From assembly GCA_015499985.1 (NCBI GenBank), contig JAAAUF010000922.1, positions 1 to 16,078 on the forward strand: 16,078 bases of DNA. Reading direction: 5' to 3'. The number at the start of each line of letters is the position of its first letter. The first letter of the stretch is position 1. Positions 6,677 to 16,078 of this stretch are shown here, piece after piece. The position numbers and the translations under genes are program-made. The notes under the pieces are model-generated. The model was not told the DNA's origin and did no database searches. It saw only the letters and a list, made by a program, of their open reading frames with translations. Origin of the DNA: Haplosporangium gracile. Its lineage: Eukaryota > Mortierellomycota > Mortierellomycetes > Mortierellales > Mortierellaceae.

Positions 6677-9132
6677 CTAGGCATTACTTGAATCTTCCCG
6701 TCTCCTGATCTCGTCAAAATATGGATCTATGAGGTTGGATTACATGTGGTTGCTGATTAGGAGCTGGGTGGTGGGGATATGAAGCGAGCTAGAACACATC
6801 AATGATACTTACGAGCAAGAGCTGCCTCGGCTGATATCCTCCGCTCTGGGTTATACGTGATAAGGCGCTAAAGTTCAACAAGTGTCAAGGTCAAAAGTTG
6901 TTAGCCATCGCCTTCTTCAATACACACTAACAGGCGTTTTTTTCCAACGAACAAACAAACAAGAACGTACGCTCAAGAGATCGACACCATGACCATCCAG
7001 CTTGGGAACAAGATTGACAAGAGGCACAGGTTTGTACATGGGGAAATCAGGTCGATACTCGGGCAGTCTTGATACGCTTGGCCATGTCTCTTCCGTCGGT
7101 GTTCCCAAGATCTTGAATATTTTCAGCAACTGATCCTTGACTGAACTTCCCGGGAACAATGGTCTTCCTGATGCCATTTCTAATATCATTCATGTTTTAA
7201 CGAAGATGGTTGATTAATGTCAGGGCGTTATTGGACTGATATATACCATACCGTACAAAAAAAAAAAAAAAAAAAAGGACGGTATATTTTTCATGAATGA
7301 ATTGTTACCTGCAAAGATGCATCCTGCGGACCAAATGTCGATCGATGTCGAATACTGCTTCGATCCCATTAGTACATCGGGTGCTCTGTACCACAACGTG
7401 ACCACCTTACCAATCATACGAGAAAAAACACAGCGAAAATAAGAAACGATTGGATCCAAAGCAAACCAACAACAAAGACAAAAATTAGTTCCATGGCTCT
7501 GATGCATATACATGAAAAATAATGGTTCACTCGCTCAGAAATAGTATACAGAAAAGAAAAGAACCCCCCCCCCCCAAGATCTCATCTCATTTCTCTGAAA
7601 GAGCACAAACCTCGTGTGAATAACTTCTGACAGGAATGCCAAATGCGCGTGCCAGTCCAAAATCACCCAGTTTCAGGTCGCCCTTCTTGTTGATCAACAA
7701 GTTCTGCGGCTTTAAATCCTATTGAAGTAAATAGTGACGAGTTAGGTATTGATGGTTAGCCACAATTGGAGTACAAGATAAACATAGCAGCTCAGCAGGA
7801 TTCATGGAGGTCTGAGAGACGACTTACTCGATGCAAGACGCGGTGTTCGTGGCAGTATGCAATTCCTCTCATCAGTTGGTACATCAGTTGCTAGATAAGA
7901 AATGAAGAGACAAAAGTCAGGAATTTCGTCCGCAATAGTAACAAGACAACGGCGCTGCATTTCTTGTAACAGATGGAATTCGGTGAAGAAAGGCAACGAA
8001 CCTTTATCGTGAGGACATCAATGTCTCCGCTGTAGGTATCCAAAAACTTTTTCAGATCCGAGTCCAGGAATTCAAAGACCAGTGTCAGTTTCTTTTCTGT
8101 ATGCAGCACGTCGTACAACCTAGTTGCCATTGATCGATCAGAAGAGGAGAGAGTTAGTATGGTTGGTCTATTCTTGAGTAAATTTGACAATGACAGCAAG
8201 AGCGTAACTTTACCGGACGATATTGGGCTGTTTGAGCTCTTTGAGCAAGGAGATCTCGCGGATAGCTGTACATGGCACCTATAACAGACCGTGGGAGAAA
8301 CAAATGCATGGACAGAATTAGAAACCCAAATGTCTTTACTGTTTGTCCATCCTATACTACCGTATCATCGCAAGCATGCAAGCCTTACCCCTTCCTCCTC
8401 GTTGTCGAGACGGATACGCTTGAGGGCGACTACATCGTTTGTTTCTCGGTTCTGGGCCTTGTACACGATACCGTATGTGCCTAATCGAAACAGAGAGACA
8501 GATAAAAATAAAAAAAGGTTTTCATGGTAAGTCCAGACAGTCCCTTTTGGAGGTTGATTCACCTAGTCTGACAAGGGAGAACGTGAGCGGGGGTTTTGAT
8601 GGAAGAATAACGCGAGGGTGGAGAGGGCGGAGAAGGCAATCAATTGTTGCTTGCTTCTCCACAACCAAAGCCCACGCTTTCTTGTATGTTGTCGATTCGT
8701 GTGACTCTTTCACAAAGGAGGCCCCTGCGACTACTTTTGCGCCTGAAAAGGGAGAAGTAATGGAGAAAAGGAGAGAGAAGAAGGGGGAGGATAACAAACA
8801 ACGAAACCAAGGTCGACAGATGTGGTTTTGTGGAGATCCCTCGATTCCCGAAAAAAGGTCTTGTGCTCTGTCAACTTTTCTTCACAATGAACGTGGCACT
8901 TGGTGTTCCTTGGTGTTGGTGTTGTTGCTGATGCAGGTTATGTTCATTACTCGTTCGTATTACCTTCGCCGAGTTTCTCGATTTTCTGGTGGCATAATAA
9001 GGAGCAGTGAATGCAATAAAAGCAAAAAAAAAAACTTTTTGTCAGCTGTGCCATGCGAGAAGAGAGCGTGTGAAGGCAGGTAATCAACATGGCTACTGCA
9101 GGCCTGTTGAGTAATACCTGGTATTTGTCCAT
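6677..9132 (-). CDS. PHO85: Cyclin-dependent kinase, Pho85/CDK5 type
   Basis: Eleven exons in coding order: 9118-9132, 8964-8985, 8389-8480, 8214-8278, 8002-8119, 7828-7890, 7611-7718, 7309-7405, 6971-7179, 6813-6867 and 6677-6726. They total 297 residues, close to CDK5 (292) and Pho85 (about 305). It is a Ser/Thr kinase that needs a cyclin partner. In yeast, Pho85 links phosphate and nutrient status, cell polarity and the cell cycle. Visible motifs are the Gly loop GEGTYG (11-16), Lys33, the cyclin-binding helix PCTAIRE (45-51), HRDLKPQN (124-131; D126 catalytic), DFG (144-146) and [20 protein letters not shown]. The activation-loop residue is Ser159, as in CDK5/Pho85, rather than the Thr of Cdk1. 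LGDFG and RAPDVLMGS favour Pho85. Intron 2 is unusually long (8481-8963, 483 nt). The first two exons are 15 and 22 nt, so an automatic caller may miss the start. The last exon encodes [16 protein letters not shown]. Confidence 0.95.
7248..7285. repeat. A20 tract flanked by 7-bp inverted repeat
   Basis: ATACCGT (7248-7254) and ACGGTAT (7279-7285) are perfect inverted arms around a run of 20 A (7257-7276). It lies in the intron between kinase exons 8 and 9, so the transcript would carry a U20 loop on a short stem. A C12 run (7564-7575) lies in the neighbouring intron (7406-7610). Both are homopolymers prone to length error or slippage. Confidence 0.7.
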
Positions 9133-9401
9133 GTATGTATATGTATGTGTTTGTTTGTTGATGCGAGTTGGATGTGATGTGCTGACAAAGGAGGAAGAAG
9201 AAAAAGCAAGGGCCACCAACAGCTTGAATAAAGATAAAGAGATCTGAATGACACACAGGAAAGAAAATGAATAAAATTTTCAAACACAGACACGAATGCA
9301 ATACGAGTGTGCTGTGTTGTTGGCGGAGAGGGTGGAGGGAATCAACTATGAGGAGAGGATGGCAGAGGTGCAAGTGATGGTAGTGGTAATGACGAGGAGG
9401 A

Positions 9402-9422
9402 GTGGAAAGTGGAAAGTGGAAA
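9402..9422. repeat. Three 7-bp tandem copies GTGGAAA
   Basis: Exact copies of GTGGAAA occupy 9402-9408, 9409-9415 and 9416-9422, in the purine-rich tract upstream of the kinase. On the kinase strand it reads TTTCCAC three times. It may be plain slippage or clustered promoter sites. Confidence 0.7.
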
Positions 9423-9711
9423 GCGAGGAGGTACTAAAATGGGAAAAGGAGGCAAAAAGGAAAGAAGGGAAGAAAGACGAGGAAAGAACGACAACCTATG
9501 GATGAGACAATAGTCTGTATTTATGTAAAGCGGTTGCGGAGCACATGTGCAGTCAATTGAAAACCGGGGTACCTTGACAACTTACAGCAAACAACGCCAA
9601 TGCTATCATCGCTTATCTTCTATACTTCACTTCATTACTATTTCTCTTTATCACTCTGCTTGAATTGCTTGATTCCCTTGGCCTCTTCACTTGCCTTGTT
9701 CGTCTGACTGG

Positions 9712-9743
9712 CATTCAGGGAGAACAAGGGAACTCCTTGAATG
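9712..9743 (+). other. Intergenic hairpin, 11-bp stem
   Basis: CATTCAGGGAG (9712-9722) pairs with CTCCTTGAATG (9733-9743) over 11 positions with one G-U wobble (plus-strand RNA). The 10-base loop is AACAAGGGAA. The loop and the start of the 3' arm form CAAGGGAACT (9725-9734), the exact reverse complement of AGTTCCCTTG at 9771-9780, so two alternative folds compete. Whether the region is transcribed is unknown. Confidence 0.5.
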
Positions 9744-11040
9744 TCAACAACTTCATAAATGAACCAGCTCAGTTCCCTTGCCTTTCAATTCAGTTATGAA
9801 AGAGTCGATGGTTGATAACCACTGCTGTCATTGACTTGTTTCCTTCCGTGGATCATGCGCACAATAACCACAACAACCATCATTCATTCTCCAGACAAGC
9901 AGACATAACGCATATTCCCCGACGAATGATCCTGGCATTTTCATTGGCAACACACATAAAAAGTGAATGGGATCCGCGACAATTCAAGGAACGCGCGACA
10001 TGTCCTCTCTCCTCCTTTCCGTTGTTTTCATTTTTCGACCCTTCTCAAGCGTCAATGCCCGCTGCATGATGATGCTGTTGCTGACTGACCTACCCAATCA
10101 AACTTTCTCTCCTTCCTCTCTCTCTCTTATTTTTTTCTCCTTGCTTCCCCTGTGTGCCTTTTTCTCACTAAGCAAATATCATTCGCTCAACCGTTCCTCT
10201 TTTTCCTTACTACCCCAGACTATCCTGCACCCACCCATGCGCTTCCATTTCACTACGTGGTGGATTGATTCGCTCCCAATGAGCCATGCTTCAAGACCTT
10301 ACCCACGAAACCCTCTCTCGTTTGTTCTATTTTATGGTTTGTTTGTTTCTTTTTTATTTCACCGAACTAGCCTAGGTGTGGCAAAGTGCAATACCTTCTC
10401 AAGTATGTTCGTGTACCTGTGTGTGTGTGAACAGACTTTGGTTTCTTTGGGCACGCCCAAAAGAAAAAAAAATGTGCCGCATGCCCGTGTCAATTGGGCA
10501 AATGAAGAAGATCCTGCAAGGAAGGGTATATAACGATTTTTGAGCAAATAAAACAAAAAGAATACTAAGAGCGCGCGTGGGTAACAATGGAGCATTTTCA
10601 GCCAATCGTGTCGGCCTCCCTCATTTGGATTGGCAGAGCACAAACATAGGTAGGGGGGGTGAAGAAGCAAGTAAAAAAGATAAAAAAAACGGCCTGCTGT
10701 TGTATGAAAAGAGTCCAGTGTAATGCGTAATGTGTGGGAGTGGGCGTTTGATAGCCAAACGATTGTGCCACGGTCTGTGTCCATTCGATGACAGTAAATG
10801 TCGAGCAAAAGTGCTCTAAGTGAAAACTGAATTTCTTTAATTGCATACAGAAGGTATCCTCTCTAATTGAACATGATTAAGGATCGCAGTCACCACAAAA
10901 AAAAAAAAAAAAGTACGAGCAGGAGAGGCACGAAGCCACCGTTTGTAAACAACGAACCTTCACACACCTCTAAAAGGGCGCCATTGCTTACTTTTTATTG
11001 TTAAACACTTACACTTTCAAACAATCAATAACACATCACA

Positions 11041-12784
11041 ATGGGAAAGGCTGTAAGAAGATGACACATCGCACACGGAAACTTACAATGGACACCAACC
11101 TTACTATGCTCATCACAACACCTTGTACTCATCACTTTTGCTTCTCCCTCTCTCTTCCACCAAATAGCGCAAAAAGAACAGGACACACAAGAAGGTCGAG
11201 GAGGGCGAGAACCCCAATGCGCCCAAGACACCAAAGACCTTTGTCATGCGTTCAGGGGAGGTCGGACACTCTGTCATGGGACTCGTCAACGATATCCGTC
11301 GCCTCATGGAACCCAACACCGCCACCAAGCTCAGAGTACGTTGGCCTTCAACCTTTTAGTAGGAACAAGAAGATAAGACAGTATGACCACAATCAAACAA
11401 CCGATCGTACTAACATCGCCTCCTTACCCTGTACAATTTGCCTTTCCAGGAACGCAAAAACAACCGTTTGAGAGATTTCGTCGCAGTTGCAGGTCCATTG
11501 GGCGTGACCCACTTTGTGATCCTCTCCAGAACCGAGCACGGCACAAACATGAGGATCTCTCGCGTCCCTCGTGGACCCACCCTGTCCTTCCAGGTCAAGA
11601 CCTATTCCCTTGCCAAAGATATCATTGCCATGCAAAAGTCGCCCAAATCCCCCGGTCTCGAGTTCCATGTCGCCCCTCTTTTGGTCCTCAACAACTTTGG
11701 TGACTCGAACGAGATGAAGTTGATGAGCACCGTCTTCCAGAACATGTTCCCTCCTATTAATATCCAGACCGTATGTCTCTCCTCCTTTTCTTGTCCTTTT
11801 ATCCTCCTGTTATGTCATTTGATGTTTCTTCACGGACTGCAGTGCTAACCTAATGGTACGTATAAAAAAAAAATAGATGCAATTGGCGGACGCACGCAGG
11901 GTGGTCCTATTGAACTACAACAGCGAGACCAAACACATCGACTTCCGCCACTACAACGTCGCCGTCAAACCCGTCGGAATCTCCAAATCCATCAAGCGCG
12001 TCATCACAACCGGTGTTCCTGACCTCCAAGGATTCGAAGATATTTCCGATTACGTCCTCCGTGGAGCTTTTGCCTCGGAATCCGATGTTGAGGATGGGCC
12101 CGATTCGACTGTTACTTTGGGTCAGGATTTCGTTGGAAGGAATAACAGGAGGCAGGATCAGAGAGCTATCAAATTGGTGGAGTTGGGCCCCCGTATGGAG
12201 TTGAGACTCGTCAAAATCCAGGCTGGCATGTGTGACGGAGAAGTCCTCTACCACGACATCGGTACGTCTGTTTGCTATACTTGCAAATATTTGATATGTG
12301 GATATGTGGATCAAGTTTGTTTCAGCATATGCTAACATGTCTTTATTATTTTTACCTCACTTCAATAGTCAAGCGCACGCCAGAGGAGCTCAAGGCACAG
12401 AAGGCAGAGCGCCAGAAGAAGATGCAGGAGAAGGCTGCTCGCCGCAAGACTCAGGAGCAGAACGTCATCAAGAAGAAGGCCGAGAAGGCTGCCGAGAAGG
12501 AGGCCCATCGTATCGCTACGGGTGGTGCCCCCCGCAAGCCTGAGGATGACGATGAGGAGGAGGAGGAGGAGGAGGAGGAGGAGGCTGATACAAAGGGCAA
12601 GAGGAAACGTGCTGCCCATGATGAAGATGACGAAGAGGAGGACGAGGATGTGCCAGAATACAACGACTCGGACGATTATTCAGATATGGGAGATATGGGT
12701 CCTCAGTTCTCGGATGAAGATGAAGGAGAATTTTCGGGCGACGATAATGATCAAATGGAGGGCTTCAGTGATGACGACGAGTAG
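11041..12784 (+). CDS. SSF1: Ribosome biogenesis protein Ssf1/Peter Pan (Brix)
   Basis: Five exons: 11041-11052, 11168-11335, 11450-11770, 11877-12261 and 12369-12784, giving 433 residues. Ssf1 is a nucleolar pre-60S assembly factor needed for 27S pre-rRNA processing. The Brix domain covers roughly residues 25-290. It begins with the basic start MGKARKKNRTHKK, then TFVMRSGEVGHSVMGLVNDI, LMEPNTATKLRERKNNRLRD and VAGPLGVTHFVILSRTEH. Next come ISRVPRGPTLSFQVKTYSL, FQNMFPPINIQT and AIKLVELGPRMELRLVKI (264-281). The tail is a Lys/Glu-rich helix (about 296-345) followed by a long acidic region with a ten-Glu run. Intron 2 has a perfect TACTAAC branch site at 11408-11414. The first exon is only four codons (MGKA), so a start predicted inside exon 2 or 3 would be wrong. 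The order and wording of the motifs match yeast Ssf1 closely. It converges with Arp4. Confidence 0.96.
12554..12583 (+). repeat. (GAG)10 microsatellite inside Ssf1
   Basis: Ten perfect GAG codons encode ten Glu in the acidic tail of Ssf1. Unit changes keep the reading frame, so length is free to vary between strains. Confidence 0.95.
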
Positions 12785-12976
12785 TCGTCTTTTTTTTTTT
12801 GCATTCCCCCTTTCTTCTACAAAAACACGCTTGCATAATTTCATAAAAAACATGGTTCAAAAATGCGCGTTGCTCTCGTTGGAATGATTTGAATCTGTTT
12901 AAATTTCTTTTCGTCCCTCCCTCCCACTCAGCATCCACTGTATGTCTGTCGTTCCCTACAATGTACTGCCATGTTA
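12785..12976. other. Convergent 3' gap, Ssf1/Arp4
   Basis: Only 192 bases separate the two stop codons, so the 3' UTRs very likely overlap. A T10 run follows the Ssf1 stop (about 12791-12800). No gene is present. Confidence 0.6.
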
Positions 12977-15063
12977 TTACACGCATTTCTTGTTGACAAT
13001 GCTCGAGCCAGTTTCGTCGTACTCCTTGCGAGAGATCCAGAGCTGGTGGAAAGTACCCAGCGAAGCCATAATCGATCCTCCTAACCAGCTTCCACACTTG
13101 CGCTCCACCGTGTTTCCTGGCGCATGCAACTTGACCTTGTACTATTCGTCAATAAGAGAGAAAAAAACATGCAGTGTTAGTTGGCGATTCTTGAATAGCA
13201 TAGAAAAGACTAGATGACAAACATTGCACAAAAGGGGGAAAAACTTACGGAATGGGGTATACTGTTCAACTCCCAGTGCAGACGGTCAGCAAATCCAGGA
13301 AACAAGGTGTTGCCTCCGGTCAGCACAACATTGCCAAACAGTGTGGGGCGGAAATCGATATCGCACGACTGCGCACTGTTAAAGATCAGCTTGGGCAGAC
13401 CCACAAAGTTCTCCTGCTCCGGTGTAGGGTTCTTCAAAAACTCCTTGGGGTTGAACATGATCTCGGGCACCTTGAACCGCTCCGTCCCAAAGTTGAAGTT
13501 GTATCCGTCTGGCAATTCGTATGGCTTCTGTGGTCTCGTGTTGATGTTTCTATTATGAAAATGAGAAAAAAAATAGAAAGGCATAAGTAAACAATAGGTC
13601 AGAAAAGTCACTCCCACATGTGAAGCAACCAAAAAGAAAATAGAAAACGTACTGCTCGTTGTATGTAGACTCAGCGACTTGGCAGACGGACTCCTTGAAA
13701 TCATGAAGGACACGCATCTGCATCATCTTGTGGAAGCTGGGGGTGGCTGGACGATCTCTCAACACGACATTGGGCTTTTGTCCAACAACCACAGGTGACT
13801 TCTTGGCGATCAAGTACTGGGGTGTAACCTCCACATCGTTTGCCTTGAACTGTTGCAAGACCTGGTCTGACAACACATCGCCTCCTAATGCCTGGCGCAT
13901 AATGCCCTTCCTGAGAACATATCCATCATAGACAGGGACAACACTCGTCATGTCCCCGCCTGAATCCACCACTAATGCATGAGGTCTTCCTGCCGCGAAA
14001 CTATTATTTCAAGGACGAACATTTGTAACTGTTAGATCCAAGCTTCAGTCAGCTTATACAAAATGTCAGGAACGCCTTACTCGTGAAGAAGAGAGCTTAC
14101 GCAGTCATGACGGCGTCCTTGGCGACAAAGAAGGCGGGGAAGTTGTACTTTTCAAAAGCCAGCTCCGTCAACTTTTCACGAATCTCGCGTGTGTTCCATG
14201 CAGACTCTGTGATGATCAAGGGGTGCTCTGTAGGGTCGCAGCGAAGTCTCTTCAAGAATGCGTGGTCCCAGATCTGCTCCAATGCGTCCCAATCCTCAAC
14301 TATTTCCCGTTGTTATACAAATAGATAACTCGTTAGTAGTTGTAACCATGAACAATTAAGCTTGCATCGTTGTTTACAAGTATGCGAGGATGTCAGTTTT
14401 ATCCGTAAATGACAAAAATATCCTGCCATTAACATAAAAAAAGAGCTAAGAGACAATAGTCGTACCGAGTCCGTCTTTCATGGGAGACTTGATCTCCATA
14501 TCTGGTCTCCAGCAACTAATTTCGCCATCGCCAACATAGTACTTTCCCCTCTTTGTAATCTTCTTCTTTGACGGAACAACACCCACACCAACAGGCTGTG
14601 GTGCCACATCCCCACCGTCGGCATCCTTCTTTCCAATATGGTTGCTATCTGACGCCGATGCACCATCCTGGGTGACGTCCTGCATTTGTGTGTCTTCCGA
14701 GTTGTCTGCATCGTCGCCTTGGTCGGCCTCGGCGGGCAAATCAACCCATCCGACTGAAGTTGGGAAAATAGACTTGGGGGTATCTTCTCCTGCGTATCCT
14801 GCCTGTGTCCATGTATGTCCGACCGACAACACCAATGCAGCGACTTCGTCTATAGGAATGAAGGAGTAGAAAATTGATGTTGATCAGTTTGTTTGTGTGA
14901 AAGAGACGCGTTTTGTTGTGTTTTTTTTGGTGGCACTGAGGATGTAAGGTGAAATGTGTTATGAATGGGTGAGATGAAAAAAAAGAAGACGAGGATCGGT
15001 AGTGGAAATTTGAAGGGTTGTAGACTTTAGTCCTTTCTTGTTACCTCCACCGTAGGTTCCCAT
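12977..15063 (-). CDS. ARP4: Actin-related protein Arp4 (BAF53/ACTL6-like)
   Basis: Six exons in coding order: 15045-15063, 14466-14849, 14101-14299, 13653-14000, 13249-13549 and 12977-13141, giving 471 residues (yeast about 489, human about 429, from memory). Arp4 is the nuclear actin-like subunit shared by NuA4 acetyltransferase and the SWR1 and INO80 remodellers. It pairs with nuclear actin through the HSA helix of the scaffold. Motifs in order are [19 protein letters not shown] (23-41), [54 protein letters not shown] with the nucleotide-loop DSGG at 213-216, [34 protein letters not shown], and [20 protein letters not shown] near the end. An acidic Asp/Gln/Ser-rich insert fills residues about 42-95. 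The last acceptor was placed at AATAG|TACAAG because YKVKL aligns with human MRLKL. An acceptor six bases further on is possible. Exon 1 has only six full codons. Confidence 0.95.
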
Positions 15064-15301
15064 GTTTGCGTAGGAGGGGATGTGTTAATGGAAGAGAGAA
15101 TAAGAAAAATGAGTTGTTCTTGAGGAAAGAGCAAAGGAATCAAAAGACTTTGAGCAAAGGGAAGGACAAACGAAGCGTTTGCTTGCTTGAGGCTTACTTT
15201 GCGTCATATTGAAAAGTCATGTGATATAATCGCCACCAAAAAGTCGCAAAAGCTCTAAACCCAGCCACCTCTACTAAGGAAGCGCCCTTCGTCTCGAACT
15301 T
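15064..15301 (-). promoter_or_regulatory. Arp4 upstream region with E-box-like site
   Basis: The 238 bases between the WD40 gene stop and the Arp4 ATG must hold one 3' UTR and one promoter. On the Arp4 strand there is GATTATATC, which is TATA-like (15223-15231), and TCACATGA, an E-box-like palindrome-related site (15217-15224). They overlap and lie about 155 bases before the ATG. Both are short and unproved. Confidence 0.3.
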
Positions 15302-16015
15302 TCAAGTAGATAACTGTTCCTCGGCATCTGGCTCCTCCTCCCCTTCCTCATCTGACAAAGAGCCGTCGGTGGCGCCATTGCCTGCCCCTTCCTCATCTTC
15401 AGTTTGCCAGCCATCGTTGAAGTTCATCAGCCTCAAAATCAAGGTATCGCCGACAGCACCGCGTTGCTTCAGCAGTCTCCCATTACCAACATCCAGACCA
15501 ACGACACCATCAAGTCTCATACCCGCCGCGCCGAGCATACCGACGCTCGAGCCCCAGACCAATTCAACAGAGACTGAACCATTACCACTATCGTCCCCCT
15601 CCAAGATCCGCCAAACACGAACAGACCGATCAATGCTACCTGTGACAAATTCGTTCCGAACTACAGGGTTCCATGCAATGTCCATAACCCAGCCCAAAAA
15701 ACCCTCAACAACATGAACAACGTACCACAATGCCTTCATATCACTTGACTCTGACTGCGACTGACGGCGCCGACAAAGATAAACCCGACTATCCTCATCT
15801 CCAAAAGCCAACCAATCCTCCCAGGGGGAATAGGTGGTACAACGGACACCGGTAGTTCCAAAATTTAGGGTATGACCAAGCTCATCCGATTGGGGGTCCC
15901 AAAAAACTACAACTCCTTCAGTGCAACCGATGGCGAGCTCCTGATTGTGTGGTGAGCAGGCCAACTTCCCGACTCCATGATCCTCGATAGTTGTTGTCGT
16001 CAAAAGTTCCTTTGA
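15302..16015 (-). CDS. WD40-repeat protein, C-terminal exon (partial)
   Basis: This is the last exon of a longer gene: 237 residues in frame to a TGA at 15302-15304. The upstream edge is an acceptor CACCCAG|TCAAAG at 16016-16017. The in-frame stop just before it (in TTGACC, near 16041) shows that 16018-16078 is intron, with its donor outside the window. At least three beta-propeller blades are visible. One is GKLACSPHNQELAIGCTEG with VVVFWDPQSDE, the next is VRCTTYSPWEDWLAFGDED with SRVYLCR, and the third is VMDIAWNPVVRNEFVTGSID with RSVRVWRI. After the propeller comes LRLMNFNDGWQTEDEEG and an acidic tail. I cannot name the protein. From memory, large STAND/NACHT-WD40 proteins are numerous in Mortierella-type genomes and end in a similar way, but the N-terminal domains that would show this are missing. 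It is tandem with Arp4. Confidence 0.8.
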   Translation of the reverse strand, partial: SKELLTTTTIEDHGVGKLACSPHNQELAIGCTEGVVVFWDPQSDELGHTLNFGTTGVRCTTYSPWEDWLAFGDEDSRVYLCRRRQSQSESSDMKALWYVVHVVEGFLGWVMDIAWNPVVRNEFVTGSIDRSVRVWRILEGDDSGNGSVSVELVWGSSVGMLGAAGMRLDGVVGLDVGNGRLLKQRGAVGDTLILRLMNFNDGWQTEDEEGAGNGATDGSLSDEEGEEEPDAEEQLST

Positions 16016-16078
16016 CTGGGTGTTATATACAGTAGGTCAAGAAATTGTTGCAATGTTTTTTCATTTTCTCTTTTTTTT

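Larger units (their letters stand above)
9133..11040. other. Divergent intergenic region, no gene found
   Basis: This 1.9-kb stretch separates the kinase (leftward) from Ssf1 (rightward) and must contain both promoters. The kinase side (9180-9500) is purine-rich on the plus strand, hence pyrimidine-rich for the kinase. The Ssf1 side (10080-10230) has T/C-rich tracts. Smaller signals are a 10-bp palindrome GCACATGTGC (9541-9550), a hairpin at 9712-9743, a near-palindrome at 10446-10461 and an A-run at about 10896-10912. The longest frames (9967-10533 plus, 10359-10808 minus) follow base composition and lack domains, splice continuation or motifs. No tRNA-like B box was found. An unannotated non-coding RNA cannot be excluded. 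Confidence 0.55.

Noticed and set aside
8439..9083. 214-residue plus-strand open frame
   Set aside because: It is antisense to kinase exons 2 and 3 and the long intron 2, and it has no protein-like pattern.
10446..10471. Rho-independent-type terminator (stem followed by A/T run)
   Set aside because: This is a bacterial signal and the region is eukaryotic. The stem is treated only as a palindrome.
9967..10533. 188-residue plus-strand open frame between the kinase and Ssf1
   Set aside because: Its Ser/Leu/Phe content follows the T/C-rich DNA. There is no domain, no splice continuation and no conserved motif. It fits promoter sequence better.
10359..10808. 149-residue minus-strand open frame
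   Set aside because: It overlaps the previous frame, is hydrophobic and of low complexity, and has no recognisable motif.
9133..11040. tRNA or 5S rRNA gene in the large gap
   Set aside because: No sequence resembling a B box (GGTTCGAATCC) or a cloverleaf was seen on either strand by eye.

Overview
The window is nuclear DNA of a filamentous, early-diverging fungus. Its genes are compact, with many short introns (about 77-230 nt, GT...AG, often with a CTAAC-type branch site) and pyrimidine-rich promoters. Its proteins are of opisthokont or fungal type (Ssf1, Arp4, a Pho85-type CDK) and it has a snurportin, a protein that (from memory) budding yeast lacks. I infer Mucoromycota, most likely a Mortierella-type fungus, but no marker gene in the window proves this.

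Layout. 1-393: a 12-bp minisatellite and non-coding DNA. 394-1218 (-): intron-less SAM-dependent methyltransferase. 1219-1543: its promoter, with an 18-bp palindrome. 1544-2589 (+): dead pogo/Tigger-type transposase, followed by an unidentified spliced ORF fragment (2618-2934) and non-coding DNA. 3586-6359 (+): snurportin-1, 3 exons. 6677-9132 (-): Pho85/CDK5-type cyclin-dependent kinase, 11 exons. 9133-11040: a 1.9-kb divergent intergenic region with no supportable gene. 11041-12784 (+): Ssf1/Peter Pan, 5 exons. 12977-15063 (-): Arp4, 6 exons. 15302-16015 (-): last exon of a WD40-repeat protein that runs off the right edge.

The exon models were built by hand from frame continuity, GT/AG junctions and recalled family sequences. 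All junctions keep the frame: the kinase sums to 297 codons plus stop, snurportin to 775, Ssf1 to 433 and Arp4 to 471.

The genes are mostly unlinked housekeeping functions: snRNP import, CDK signalling, 60S ribosome assembly and chromatin remodelling. They sit as convergent pairs (snurportin/kinase, Ssf1/Arp4) with short 3' gaps. I found no clear new multi-gene system. The points most worth a second look are the interrupted snurportin cap-binding domain with a non-aromatic residue where human Trp107 sits, the PCTAIRE helix in a Pho85-type kinase, the very small first coding exons of three genes, and the minisatellite at the left edge.
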